A stretch of 64,000 nt of DNA from CAWCDJ01 sp963796485. GTDB lineage: Bacteria; Acidobacteriota; Terriglobia; Bryobacterales; Bryobacteraceae. The position numbers were made by a program, and so were the translations under genes. The notes under the pieces are model-generated. The model ran no database searches. It had not been told where the DNA came from and saw nothing but the letters and a program-made list of their open reading frames with translations. Each line of letters opens with the position of its first letter. The first letter of the stretch is position 1. The stretch lies in contig CAWCLV010000004.1 of the NCBI GenBank assembly GCA_963796485.1, positions 1,426,001-1,490,000 on the forward strand, in the 5' to 3' direction. Below are positions 33,452-42,171 of this stretch, piece after piece.

Positions 33452-34765
33452 ATGCTGTACAACGAACCCAGCCCGCTCGAAACCAGGGTGCTCTCGCGCC
33501 GCTTCGGCATGCCGAACTCGGCTTCCATCGATACCTATCTCGCCACCGAAGGCTACCAGGCGTTTACGAAGGCCGCGGGGATGAAACCCGAGCAGATCAT
33601 CGAGGAAGTCAAGATCTCGAACCTGCGCGGGCGCGGCGGCGCCGGGTTCCCGACCGGCATGAAGTGGAGCTTTGTTCCGCGCACTTCGCCCAAGCCCAAG
33701 TACATCGTGGTGAACGGCGACGAGAGCGAGCCGGGCACCTGCAAAGACCGCGTCCTGATTGAAAACGACCCGCACCAGTTGATCGAAGGCGTCCTGATCG
33801 CGGGGCTTGCGGTGGATGCCCACTCCGGCTATATCTATATCCGCGGCGAGTACCGCTACCTGATCGACATCATGGATAAGGCCATCGCCGAGGCATACGC
33901 CAAGGGGTGGCTCGGCAAGAACATTCAGGGCACGGGTTTCGATTTCGAGCTCTATACTCACACCGGCGCGGGCGCTTACGAGTGCGGCGAGGAATCGGCG
34001 CTGCTCGAATCGCTCGAAGGGAAGCGCGGCGTTCCGCGCATCCGCCCGCCTTTCCCGGCGGTCTCGGGCGCATTCCAGTGCCCCACGGTGTTGAATAACG
34101 TCGAGACCTACTGCGCGGTCCCGGCGATCCTGCGCGACGGCGGCGCGGCGTTCGCGGCCCTGGGGCTTCCCAAGGCCGGCGGGACGAAAATGACGTGCCT
34201 CACGGGCCACGTTAATAAGCCGGGCGTGTACGAACTGCGGCTGGGATTCCCGGTGAAGCAGATGATCGAGGAAGTGGGCGGCGGCATCCGGTTCGGAAGG
34301 AAGCTCAAGGCATTCGTTCCGGGCGGGTCCTCCTGCCCGGTCCTGACCCCGGCGGAACTGGAAGGCGCCACCATGGATTATGACTCGATGGCGCAGCGCA
34401 AGACGATGCTCGGCTCCGGCGGGGTCATCATCATGGACGACGAAACCTGCATGGTCAAGGCAGCCCTGCGGATCATGCGGTTCTACGCGCACGAGAGTTG
34501 CGGCTGGTGCATCCCCTGCCGCGAGGGCACGACTTGGCTGCGCAAGATTCTGACCCGCTTCCACGAGGGCGGCGGGACCAAAGGCGATATTAATTTGATC
34601 GGTGACGTGGCGAAGAACATGCTCGGCCGGACCTTCTGTCCGCTGGGCGACGCCGCCGCGATGCCGACCATCTCGATTGTCGAGAAGTTCCGGCACGAGT
34701 TCGAGGATCACCTCAACGGAAAGCCGTGCCCCTACGAGCGCGCGAGCCAAATGGTGACGGTGTAA
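33452..34765 (+). CDS. nuoF: NADH-quinone oxidoreductase subunit F
   Basis: A 437-residue 51-kDa subunit. GRGGAGFPTGMKWSFV near residue 56 is the NADH/FMN-binding glycine-rich loop, VNGDESEPGTCKDR lies near 83, AGAYECGEESALLESLEG near 175, and ESCGWCIPCREGTTWL near 350 with a later Cys in TFCPLGDAA ligate cluster N3. It oxidises NADH and passes electrons to FMN. It lies 1 nt after nuoE and abuts nuoG. Confidence 0.96.
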   Translation: MLYNEPSPLETRVLSRRFGMPNSASIDTYLATEGYQAFTKAAGMKPEQIIEEVKISNLRGRGGAGFPTGMKWSFVPRTSPKPKYIVVNGDESEPGTCKDRVLIENDPHQLIEGVLIAGLAVDAHSGYIYIRGEYRYLIDIMDKAIAEAYAKGWLGKNIQGTGFDFELYTHTGAGAYECGEESALLESLEGKRGVPRIRPPFPAVSGAFQCPTVLNNVETYCAVPAILRDGGAAFAALGLPKAGGTKMTCLTGHVNKPGVYELRLGFPVKQMIEEVGGGIRFGRKLKAFVPGGSSCPVLTPAELEGATMDYDSMAQRKTMLGSGGVIIMDDETCMVKAALRIMRFYAHESCGWCIPCREGTTWLRKILTRFHEGGGTKGDINLIGDVAKNMLGRTFCPLGDAAAMPTISIVEKFRHEFEDHLNGKPCPYERASQMVTV

Positions 34766-36814
34766 ATGGCTGATCTGGTAAAACTGACGATTGACGGGCG
34801 GGAGGTCCAGGCCAAGCCCGGGACCCTGGTGATCGACGCCGCCAAAACGGCGGGCATCGAAATCCCGGCGTTCTGCTACTACGAAGGCCTGACCCTTCAG
34901 GCGGCCTGCCGCATGTGCCTGGTCGAAGTCGAGAAAATGCCCAAGCTCATGACGGCCTGCACTCTCCCGGTGGCCGAGGGCATGATCGTCCGGACGGAAA
35001 CTCCGCAGGTTGCCTCCGCCCGGAAATACATGCTGGAGTTCCTGCTCACGAATCATCCGCTGGATTGCCCGGTGTGCGACAAGGGCGGCGAGTGCGAATT
35101 GCAGGACATGGTCTTCCGCTACGGCGCCGGAGAAAGCCGGTTTACCGACGAGAAGGTCCACACTCCGGAAAAGCAGTTTTCCCCCGTCGTGTTCTTCGAT
35201 GCCCCGCGCTGCATCCTCTGCTACCGCTGCGTGCGCGTCTGCAATGAGGGAATGGGCGTGGGCGCGCTCGGCGTAATCAACCGCGGCGTGGTCTCCGAAA
35301 TCGCGCCGAACCAGGGCGACCACCTGGAATGCGACGAGTGCGGCGCCTGCATCGACATCTGCCCGGTGGGAGCGCTCACCAGCGGCATCTACCGCTACAA
35401 AACGCGGCCCTGGGAGATGACCCACGTCGGCACCATCTGCACGCATTGCGCGGATGGCTGCAAGACGACTCTCGGCACGCGCAACGACCAGATCATCCGC
35501 GGCAACAACCGCGACCAGTCCGGGATCAACGGAGAGTTCCTCTGCATCAAGGGCCGGTACGGGTTCGACTTCTACGACCATCCGGACCGTCTCCAGGCGC
35601 CGCTCGTTCGCAAGAACGGCAAGCTCGAAGAAGTGGCGTGGTCGGAGGCGCTCTCCGTAGTGGCCGCGAAGTTCAAAGAGACGCTGGATGCCGGCGGCAG
35701 CTTCGGCGTGATCGGCTCCAATCACACCACCAACGAAGAGAATTTCTACCTGAAGAAATTCGCCGTCGAAGTTCTGAAGACGGGCAATATCGACCATCAC
35801 CGCACGGGCGACGTGACTGCGCTGGTGGACGCGCTGAGCGGCAAAACCGGCCGGCTCGCGACGGTGTCCGACCTGTATGAGCGCAAGGCCGTGCTGGCGC
35901 TGGGCAGCGACCTGGCGCTGGAGCATCCGCTGCTCTCCTACCAGGTGCGGGCGAACTACCGTCACCATCAGGCTCACGTTTACACCGTGACTCCCGGTCC
36001 GGTCCGCGAAGACAAGTACTCGGTCGCCGGAGTGCGGGCGGGTACGACAGCCGATACGTTCGCGGCCCTCGAATCCCTGCGCGAGAAACTCAAGGCCGAG
36101 CCGGAACTAGTGATCGTCTTCGACGATACGTTCAAGGGCGAAGATGTCCGCAAGCTGGTGGACTTCGGCGAGTCGCTCGGCATATTGACGAAGTACATTT
36201 GCCTGCTCGATTATTCGAACTCGCGCGGCGCGCTCGATATGGGCCTGATTCCCGGCGAAGGCGGCATGCGGCTCCACGAAATGATAGACGGCCACCTCGA
36301 CGTGCTTTGGGTTGTGGGCGCCAATCCGTTCCGCGGCGGTGTAACCAGGAAGGCCGGATTCCTGGTGGTTCAGGACATGTTCCTGGCCGAGACCGCGCAG
36401 CAGGCGGACGTGGTTCTGCCCGCTGCCAGCGCGTACGAGAAGAACGGCACAGTCACCAACCTGACGGGCGAAGTGCAGCGCTTGAAGCGCGCCGTGCAGG
36501 CCATGGGCGCCAAGCCCGATCTCGAAATCATGGGCTTCATCGCCCGCGAAATGGGCGTAGCCGCCACGCTCGGCCTCTGGCTGCCGGATGCCGTTTTCGA
36601 AGAGATTCGAAAGAGCGTCCACGGCTACGATGTTCCCCTGCCGGTGATCGTCACGGGAGGCGCCGCGCAGACGATGCCGGTCAACGGCCGCGTTCCCCTG
36701 GAAAACCGTCCCGACCTGGTCCGATCCGATCACAACGGACTGTTCTCGTCCGGAACGCTGGGGCGTTATTCTAAGGTTCTGAATTCAGTGCTAGAAAGCC
36801 GGTTGAACCGCTAA
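34766..36814 (+). CDS. nuoG: NADH-quinone oxidoreductase subunit G
   Basis: A 682-residue subunit. In order: a [2Fe-2S] ferredoxin domain (AFCYYEGLTLQAACRMCLVE, residues 33-52, and a later Cys in MTACTLP), the His/Cys cluster N5 motif (NHPLDCPVCDKGGECELQD near 94), two further [4Fe-4S] ligand sets (RCILCYRCVRVCNEG near 150; CDECGACIDICPVGAL near 190), the N7-type set (ICTHCADGC near 227 with a later Cys in EFLCIKG) and a molybdopterin-oxidoreductase-like domain without active-site residues. It carries electrons from NuoEF toward NuoI. The length is shorter than in E. coli (about 900). Confidence 0.94.
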   Translation: MADLVKLTIDGREVQAKPGTLVIDAAKTAGIEIPAFCYYEGLTLQAACRMCLVEVEKMPKLMTACTLPVAEGMIVRTETPQVASARKYMLEFLLTNHPLDCPVCDKGGECELQDMVFRYGAGESRFTDEKVHTPEKQFSPVVFFDAPRCILCYRCVRVCNEGMGVGALGVINRGVVSEIAPNQGDHLECDECGACIDICPVGALTSGIYRYKTRPWEMTHVGTICTHCADGCKTTLGTRNDQIIRGNNRDQSGINGEFLCIKGRYGFDFYDHPDRLQAPLVRKNGKLEEVAWSEALSVVAAKFKETLDAGGSFGVIGSNHTTNEENFYLKKFAVEVLKTGNIDHHRTGDVTALVDALSGKTGRLATVSDLYERKAVLALGSDLALEHPLLSYQVRANYRHHQAHVYTVTPGPVREDKYSVAGVRAGTTADTFAALESLREKLKAEPELVIVFDDTFKGEDVRKLVDFGESLGILTKYICLLDYSNSRGALDMGLIPGEGGMRLHEMIDGHLDVLWVVGANPFRGGVTRKAGFLVVQDMFLAETAQQADVVLPAASAYEKNGTVTNLTGEVQRLKRAVQAMGAKPDLEIMGFIAREMGVAATLGLWLPDAVFEEIRKSVHGYDVPLPVIVTGGAAQTMPVNGRVPLENRPDLVRSDHNGLFSSGTLGRYSKVLNSVLESRLNR

Positions 36815-37995
36815 TGGATTCGTTCATCGTCATCACTCTCATCAAGGTGGCGGTGGTCTTCGGGGTCCTGATGACCACGCTGGCCTACCTGCAATGGGTG
36901 GAGCGGAAGGTGATCGCTCACATTCAGGTGCGCCCCGGGCCGTACCGCGTCGGTCCGCACGGCCTGTTGCAGCCCCTTGCCGACGTCATCAAGCTGATCA
37001 CCAAGGAAGACCTGGTTCCGCCTTACGTCAACAAGCCGCTCTACCTGGCGGCCCCGTTTCTAGCCATCACCATGGCGCTGCTTTCGATCTCCGTGATTCC
37101 CTTCGGGCCGGCGATCGACGTTGCGGGCTACCGGACCTACATGCAGCTTACCGATCTCAACATCGGCGTGCTGTTCGTCCTGGCGGTCTCCTCGATGGGG
37201 GTTTACGGCATTGCGCTCGCCGGGTGGGCCTCGAACAACAAGTACTCCCTGCTCGGCGGCCTGCGCAGTTCGGCCCAGATGATCAGCTACGAGTTGCCGC
37301 TGTCGCTGGCCATCGCCGCGCCGCTGCTGATCTCGAACACCTTGAGCCTTCGCGAGCTGGTGGAGCGGCAGTCCGGCAGCATCCTGCACTGGAACGTGCT
37401 GCACGGGCCGTTCCCCCAGGTCATCAGTTTCATTATTTTCCTGATCGCCGCTTTCGCGGAAACCAACCGCGTGCCGTTCGACCTTCCGGAAGCGGAAAAC
37501 GAGCTGGTCGCCGGCTTCCACACCGAATACAGCAGCATGAAGTTCGCCTCCTTCTTCATGGCGGAGTACGCCAACATGATCACGGTGAGCTCGATGGCGA
37601 CCCTGCTCTTCCTGGGCGGCTGGGTGGCTCCGTGGCCGGCCAGGTACGGTTCGAGCCTCGTGCCGGTGGCGATATTCGCCCTCGCCGGGCTGGTCGCGCT
37701 GTACCACGGGATGAATCCGGCGCGGAAGCGCGACAAGTACACCTTCCCGGTTTTCGGCATCGTGTTCCTCGGGATCGCCGGCATCTTCCTGCTTCCCATG
37801 GTGCAGGCCTGGCTGATTCCGCTCTTCTGGTTCGCCGCCAAGACCGGTTCGATTCTGTTTGCCTTTATGTGGGTCCGCGGCACGCTGCCGCGTTTCCGCT
37901 ACGACCAACTGATGGGCTTCACGTGGAAGTTCCTGTTCCCGGTCGCCGTGCTCAACCTTCTGGTGACCGGTTTACTGGTGGCTTTGGTTCCCTAA
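36814..37995 (+). CDS. nuoH: NADH-quinone oxidoreductase subunit H
   Basis: A 393-residue membrane subunit with about eight to nine helices. WVERKVIAHIQVRPGPYRVG near residue 28 and GPHGLLQPLADVIKL are the quinone-channel signatures, and FAETNRVPFDLPEAENELVAG appears near residue 216 (quoted in part: NRVPFDLPEAENELVAG). It is longer than the usual ~330 residues, mostly in the C-terminal half. It starts in a TAATG overlap with nuoG. nuoI, which normally follows, is absent; nuoJ starts directly after the stop. Confidence 0.95.
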   Translation: MDSFIVITLIKVAVVFGVLMTTLAYLQWVERKVIAHIQVRPGPYRVGPHGLLQPLADVIKLITKEDLVPPYVNKPLYLAAPFLAITMALLSISVIPFGPAIDVAGYRTYMQLTDLNIGVLFVLAVSSMGVYGIALAGWASNNKYSLLGGLRSSAQMISYELPLSLAIAAPLLISNTLSLRELVERQSGSILHWNVLHGPFPQVISFIIFLIAAFAETNRVPFDLPEAENELVAGFHTEYSSMKFASFFMAEYANMITVSSMATLLFLGGWVAPWPARYGSSLVPVAIFALAGLVALYHGMNPARKRDKYTFPVFGIVFLGIAGIFLLPMVQAWLIPLFWFAAKTGSILFAFMWVRGTLPRFRYDQLMGFTWKFLFPVAVLNLLVTGLLVALVP

Positions 37996-38496
37996 ATGGA
38001 TGTCATACTTTTTCTGATTTTCGCGATCGTCGCGGTGGTATGCGCCATCAACGTGGTGGTGCAGACACACCCGATTTCGAGCGCGATTTCGCTCGTCGGC
38101 GTGATGGGCTCGCTGGCGGTCCTCTACCTCCTGCTGGGAGCTGAGTTCATCGCCGCGGCGCAGGTCATCGTCTATGCCGGCGCGATCATGGTCCTGTTCG
38201 TCTTCGTGATCATGCTGCTCAATGCAGGCGCCGAAACTCGCAAGGGGCGCTCGTTCATGGTGCAGTTGCTGGGCGTTCCGCTGCTGATCGTGCTGCTCGG
38301 ACTGCTCACCTGGTTCGTCGAACGGCTGTATCCGGCCGGCACCATGGTCCACTTCGGCGGCTTCACGGGCGGCAGCGCGCGCGACGTCGGAATGGCCCTG
38401 TTCACGAAATACCTGCTGCCCTTCGAAGTCACCTCGATCCTGATCCTCATCGCAATTCTGGGCGCCATCGTTCTGGCGCGAAAGGAAATGGACTGA
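37996..38496 (+). CDS. nuoJ: NADH-quinone oxidoreductase subunit J
   Basis: A 166-residue membrane subunit with five predicted helices. It carries HPISSAISLVGVMGSLAVLY near residue 28, the AEFIAAAQVIVYAGAIMVLF segment near 54 that contains the pi-bulge helix linked to proton transfer, and FVIMLLNAG. It directly abuts nuoH and lies 1 nt before nuoK. Confidence 0.94.
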   Translation: MDVILFLIFAIVAVVCAINVVVQTHPISSAISLVGVMGSLAVLYLLLGAEFIAAAQVIVYAGAIMVLFVFVIMLLNAGAETRKGRSFMVQLLGVPLLIVLLGLLTWFVERLYPAGTMVHFGGFTGGSARDVGMALFTKYLLPFEVTSILILIAILGAIVLARKEMD

Positions 38497-38497
38497 G

Positions 38498-38806
38498 ATG
38501 TCCCAAGTTCCCATTTCGTGGTTCCTTACGCTGAGCGCGGTGTTGTTCGCGCTGGGCGTGGCCGGCTTTCTGTTCCGGCGGAACATCATCACCGTGTTCA
38601 TGTCCATCGAGCTGATGCTGAATGCCGTCAACCTGAGCTTTGTGACGTTCTCGTATCAGTGGAAGCAGGTCGATGGCCACCTGTTCACGTTGTTCGTGAT
38701 GGTGGTGGCGGCGGCCGAAGCCGCCGTGGGGCTCGCGATCATCCTGACGATTTTCAAGAACCGGGCGACGTTGAACATCGACGACGTCGATTCCATGAAG
38801 AACTAA
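38498..38806 (+). CDS. nuoK: NADH-quinone oxidoreductase subunit K
   Basis: A 102-residue subunit with three helices. The conserved membrane Glu residues are in VFMSIELMLNAVNLSFV near residue 36 and VVAAAEAAVGLAIIL near residue 72. It is part of the proton path next to NuoJ and NuoA. nuoL begins at the next base after its stop. Confidence 0.95.
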   Translation: MSQVPISWFLTLSAVLFALGVAGFLFRRNIITVFMSIELMLNAVNLSFVTFSYQWKQVDGHLFTLFVMVVAAAEAAVGLAIILTIFKNRATLNIDDVDSMKN

Positions 38807-40645
38807 ATGCAACTCTGGCTCATACCAATTCTTCCGCTGGCCGGCTTCCTCATCAACGGCCTGTTCGGCCGCCGGTTCTCCAAGGGCATGGTGAATGCCG
38901 TCGCGGTCGGCAGCGTGCTGTTCTCGCTCCTTTGGGTTTTGAAGACGCTGGCCGGGTTGGGCGATCTCCACACCGCCTATACGGAGCACTATTTCACCTG
39001 GATCCAGAGCGGCAACCTGAACATCGCCTGCGATATGTCGATCGACCGGCTCACCGCCGTGATGCTGATGGTGGTGACGGGAATCGGCTCGCTGATCCAC
39101 GTTTACTCCATCGGGTACATGTCGCACGAAGGCGGGTATTACCGCTTCTTCTCGTACATGAACCTGTTCATGTTCTTCATGCTGACGCTGGTGCTGGCCG
39201 CCAACTACCTGGTGTTGTTCGTGGGTTGGGAAGGCGTGGGGCTGTGCAGCTACCTGCTGATCGGCTTCTACTTCGATAAGAAGTTCGCGACCAATGCCGG
39301 GAACAAGGCGTTCATCGTCAACCGCATCGGCGATTTCGGATTCTCGCTGGCCATGTTCTACATGTTCAAGCAGTTCGGGTCGCTCGATTTCGGCACTGTT
39401 TTCCATCAGGCTCCCGGCGCTCCCGAATCGGCCCTGACGATCATCGGCCTGCTGCTGATGCTCGGCGCCTGCGGCAAGTCGGCGCAAATTCCCCTCTACA
39501 TCTGGCTGCCGGATGCGATGGCCGGCCCCACCCCCGTCTCCGCGCTGATCCACGCCGCCACCATGGTGACGGCGGGCGTTTACATGACGGCGCGCTCCTG
39601 GGTCATCTATACGCATGCCCCGGTCGCGATGGAGGTGATCGCCGTCATCGGCGTCGCCACCGCATTCTTCGCCGCGACCATCGGCCTGGTGCAGAACGAT
39701 ATCAAGAAAGTCTTCGCGTACTCCACGGTTTCGCAGCTCGGCTACATGTTCATCGGGGTCGGCGTCGGCGCGTTTTCGGCCGGCATTTACCACCTGATGA
39801 CGCACGCGTTCTTCAAGGCCCTCCTGTTCCTCGGTTCGGGCAGCGTAATCCATGCTCTCTCGGGCGAGCAGGATATGCGGAACATGGGCGGCCTGCGAAA
39901 ACGAATCAAATGGACTTACCTGACCATGATGTGCGCGGCCGTCGCGATCGCCGGGATCCCGCCCTTCGCCGGCTTCTTCAGCAAAGACGCGATCCTGCTG
40001 GCTGCCTACCACCACGCGCCGTGGATCTACTGGGTCGGCACGCTGACCGCCGGGCTTACCGCTTTCTACGTATTCCGCGCGATGTTCATGACGTTCTTTG
40101 GCGAATATCGCGGCCACGAGCATCCGCACGAATCGCCGGCGGTGATGACCGTCCCGCTGGCTATCCTGGCGCTGCTCTCGATCGGCGGCGGGTTCCTCTT
40201 CAAGATCCCCGACTTCCTGGGCACGATCTTCCCCACTCTGGAAGTGCCGGAAGACACCGCCCTGATGCTGATCTCCACTTCCGCCGGGATCGTCGGGATC
40301 GGGGTTGCCTGGTATATGTACGTGGCGCGGCCGGGCACGGCAGACGCGCTCGCCAAGAGCATGAAGGGCCTCTACACCCTGGTTTACAACAAGTATTTCG
40401 TGGATGAAGTGTATGACGCCACCGTGGTGCAGCCCGTCGTCAACGGCTCGCGCGTGGTGCTCTGGAAGGGAATGGACGCGGGTTTGATCGATGGAATCGT
40501 GAACGGCGCCGGGTCAACGGCCCAAGGGATCGGCGGCGTGCTGCGGCGTATCCAGTCCGGCAATATCAGGAGTTACGCCACCTGGGTCCTGTTGGGCTCG
40601 GTGCTGGTGATTGTCACTCTCGGAATTGCGGGAGGCCTGCGATGA
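38807..40645 (+). CDS. nuoL: NADH-quinone oxidoreductase subunit L
   Basis: A 612-residue antiporter-like subunit. FVGWEGVGLCSYLLIGFY near residue 141 contains the key Glu, SAQIPLYIWLPDAMAGPTPV near 224 is the central Lys/Asp region, and SALIHAATMVTAGVYM and KKVFAYSTVSQLGYM follow. The C-terminal part (residues ~500-612) is the lateral helix and anchor. It is the distal proton pump. nuoM starts in a 4-nt ATGA overlap. Confidence 0.96.
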   Translation: MQLWLIPILPLAGFLINGLFGRRFSKGMVNAVAVGSVLFSLLWVLKTLAGLGDLHTAYTEHYFTWIQSGNLNIACDMSIDRLTAVMLMVVTGIGSLIHVYSIGYMSHEGGYYRFFSYMNLFMFFMLTLVLAANYLVLFVGWEGVGLCSYLLIGFYFDKKFATNAGNKAFIVNRIGDFGFSLAMFYMFKQFGSLDFGTVFHQAPGAPESALTIIGLLLMLGACGKSAQIPLYIWLPDAMAGPTPVSALIHAATMVTAGVYMTARSWVIYTHAPVAMEVIAVIGVATAFFAATIGLVQNDIKKVFAYSTVSQLGYMFIGVGVGAFSAGIYHLMTHAFFKALLFLGSGSVIHALSGEQDMRNMGGLRKRIKWTYLTMMCAAVAIAGIPPFAGFFSKDAILLAAYHHAPWIYWVGTLTAGLTAFYVFRAMFMTFFGEYRGHEHPHESPAVMTVPLAILALLSIGGGFLFKIPDFLGTIFPTLEVPEDTALMLISTSAGIVGIGVAWYMYVARPGTADALAKSMKGLYTLVYNKYFVDEVYDATVVQPVVNGSRVVLWKGMDAGLIDGIVNGAGSTAQGIGGVLRRIQSGNIRSYATWVLLGSVLVIVTLGIAGGLR

Positions 40646-42171
40646 ACCTGCTGCTGGCTGTTCTTCTGCTGCCGCTTGCCGGGTTCCTGGCCGCGCTGGC
40701 GATTCCCCGTTCGAATCCGCAGGGCAGCCGCGTTTGGTCGCTCGCGGTCTCTCTCGCTACCTTCGTTGCTTCGCTCGGCCTGCTCGCCTACTTCGACCGC
40801 ACTTTGCCGGTCGAGCAGTTCGGGATCGATCTGCCCTGGATTCCCTCCCCCGACATTCACTTCGCGATTTCCGTCAACGGCGTCAGCCTCTGGCTCATCC
40901 TGCTCTCGGCCCTGCTCACGCCCATCTGCATCCTGATTTCGTGGCGTCATGTGCAGGACCGCGCCAAAGAGTTTTACGCCTTCCTGCTGCTCCTGGAATT
41001 CGGCCTGACCGGCGTCTTCCTGGCGCAGGATCTATTCCTCTTTTACGTGTTCTGGGAGATCTGCCTCGTGCCGATGTACTTCCTGATCGGCATCTGGGGC
41101 CACGACCGGCGGATCTACGCCGCGGTGAAGTTCTTCCTGTACACGATGGCCGGTTCGGTGCTGATGCTGGCCGCGATCATCTATCTCTACAACCGCACCG
41201 GGACCTTCAGCTATCCCGCCATCGTGGACATGCTGGCCACCGGCCGCCTGAGCTTCGGCTCGGGCGAGCAGATGCTGCTGTTCCTGGCTTTCTTCATCGC
41301 CTTCGCCATCAAGGTGCCTCTGTTCCCGCTGCATACCTGGCTGCCGGATGCGCACGTGGAGGCCCCTGCCGCCGGCTCGGTCATGCTGGCCGCCGTCATG
41401 CTGAAAATGGGGACCTACGGAATCCTGCACTTCTGCCTTCCGCTGTTTCCGGCCGCCGCGCGGCAGGCGGCTCCCTGGATTGTGGTGCTGGCGATCATCG
41501 GAATTATCTACGGCGCCTTGGTCGCCATGGTCCAGCCGAATATGAAGAAACTGGTGGCGTATTCTTCCGTAAGCCACCTGGGGTTCGTGGTCCTCGGCAT
41601 CTTCTCATTCACGCAGTTGGGCCTGGATGGCGCGGTCTACCAGATGTTGAACCACGGAATCTCGACCGGCGCCCTCTTCGTGCTGGTGGGCATCCTGTAT
41701 GAGCGCCGGCATTCCCTCGAAATCAAGGACTACGGCGGCGTTGCCACCGCGGCTCCCTGGCTTTCGGTCGCGTTTCTGATCACTACGCTCGCGAGCATCG
41801 GCCTGCCGCTGCTGAACAACTTCGTGGGCGAGTTCCTGGTGCTGCAGGGCGCCGCCCTGGCCAACTACAAGTGGGCGATCTTCGCCTCGATCGGCGTGAT
41901 TCTCTCCGCCTGCTATATGCTCTGGATGTACCAGAGGGTCTTCTACGGAGAAGCGAGCGACGAGGTCAAGCACCACGTGTTCGACCTCAAATTGCGGGAA
42001 TGGGCGGCCATTGTTCCGCTGATCGTCATGATGGTTTGGATGGGTGTCTATTCGCAGAGTTTTCTGCCGCAGGTGGGTAAAGTGACGGCGCGCGTGCTCG
42101 AGCAAACGCAGGTGAACGTTCCCTTCACGGTGCACGCTCCGTCGCGGGTGGAGGCAGCCAATGCCCGTTAG
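40642..42171 (+). CDS. nuoM: NADH-quinone oxidoreductase subunit M
   Basis: A 509-residue antiporter-like subunit. FYVFWEICLVPMYFLIGIWG near residue 135 holds the conserved Glu, FAIKVPLFPLHTWLPDAHVEA near 225 (in part VPLFPLHTWLPDAHVEAP) the central Lys and proton path, then MQPNMKKLVAYSSVSHLG-like sequence near 300. It overlaps nuoL by 4 nt and nuoN by 11 nt. Confidence 0.96.
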   Translation: MNLLLAVLLLPLAGFLAALAIPRSNPQGSRVWSLAVSLATFVASLGLLAYFDRTLPVEQFGIDLPWIPSPDIHFAISVNGVSLWLILLSALLTPICILISWRHVQDRAKEFYAFLLLLEFGLTGVFLAQDLFLFYVFWEICLVPMYFLIGIWGHDRRIYAAVKFFLYTMAGSVLMLAAIIYLYNRTGTFSYPAIVDMLATGRLSFGSGEQMLLFLAFFIAFAIKVPLFPLHTWLPDAHVEAPAAGSVMLAAVMLKMGTYGILHFCLPLFPAAARQAAPWIVVLAIIGIIYGALVAMVQPNMKKLVAYSSVSHLGFVVLGIFSFTQLGLDGAVYQMLNHGISTGALFVLVGILYERRHSLEIKDYGGVATAAPWLSVAFLITTLASIGLPLLNNFVGEFLVLQGAALANYKWAIFASIGVILSACYMLWMYQRVFYGEASDEVKHHVFDLKLREWAAIVPLIVMMVWMGVYSQSFLPQVGKVTARVLEQTQVNVPFTVHAPSRVEAANAR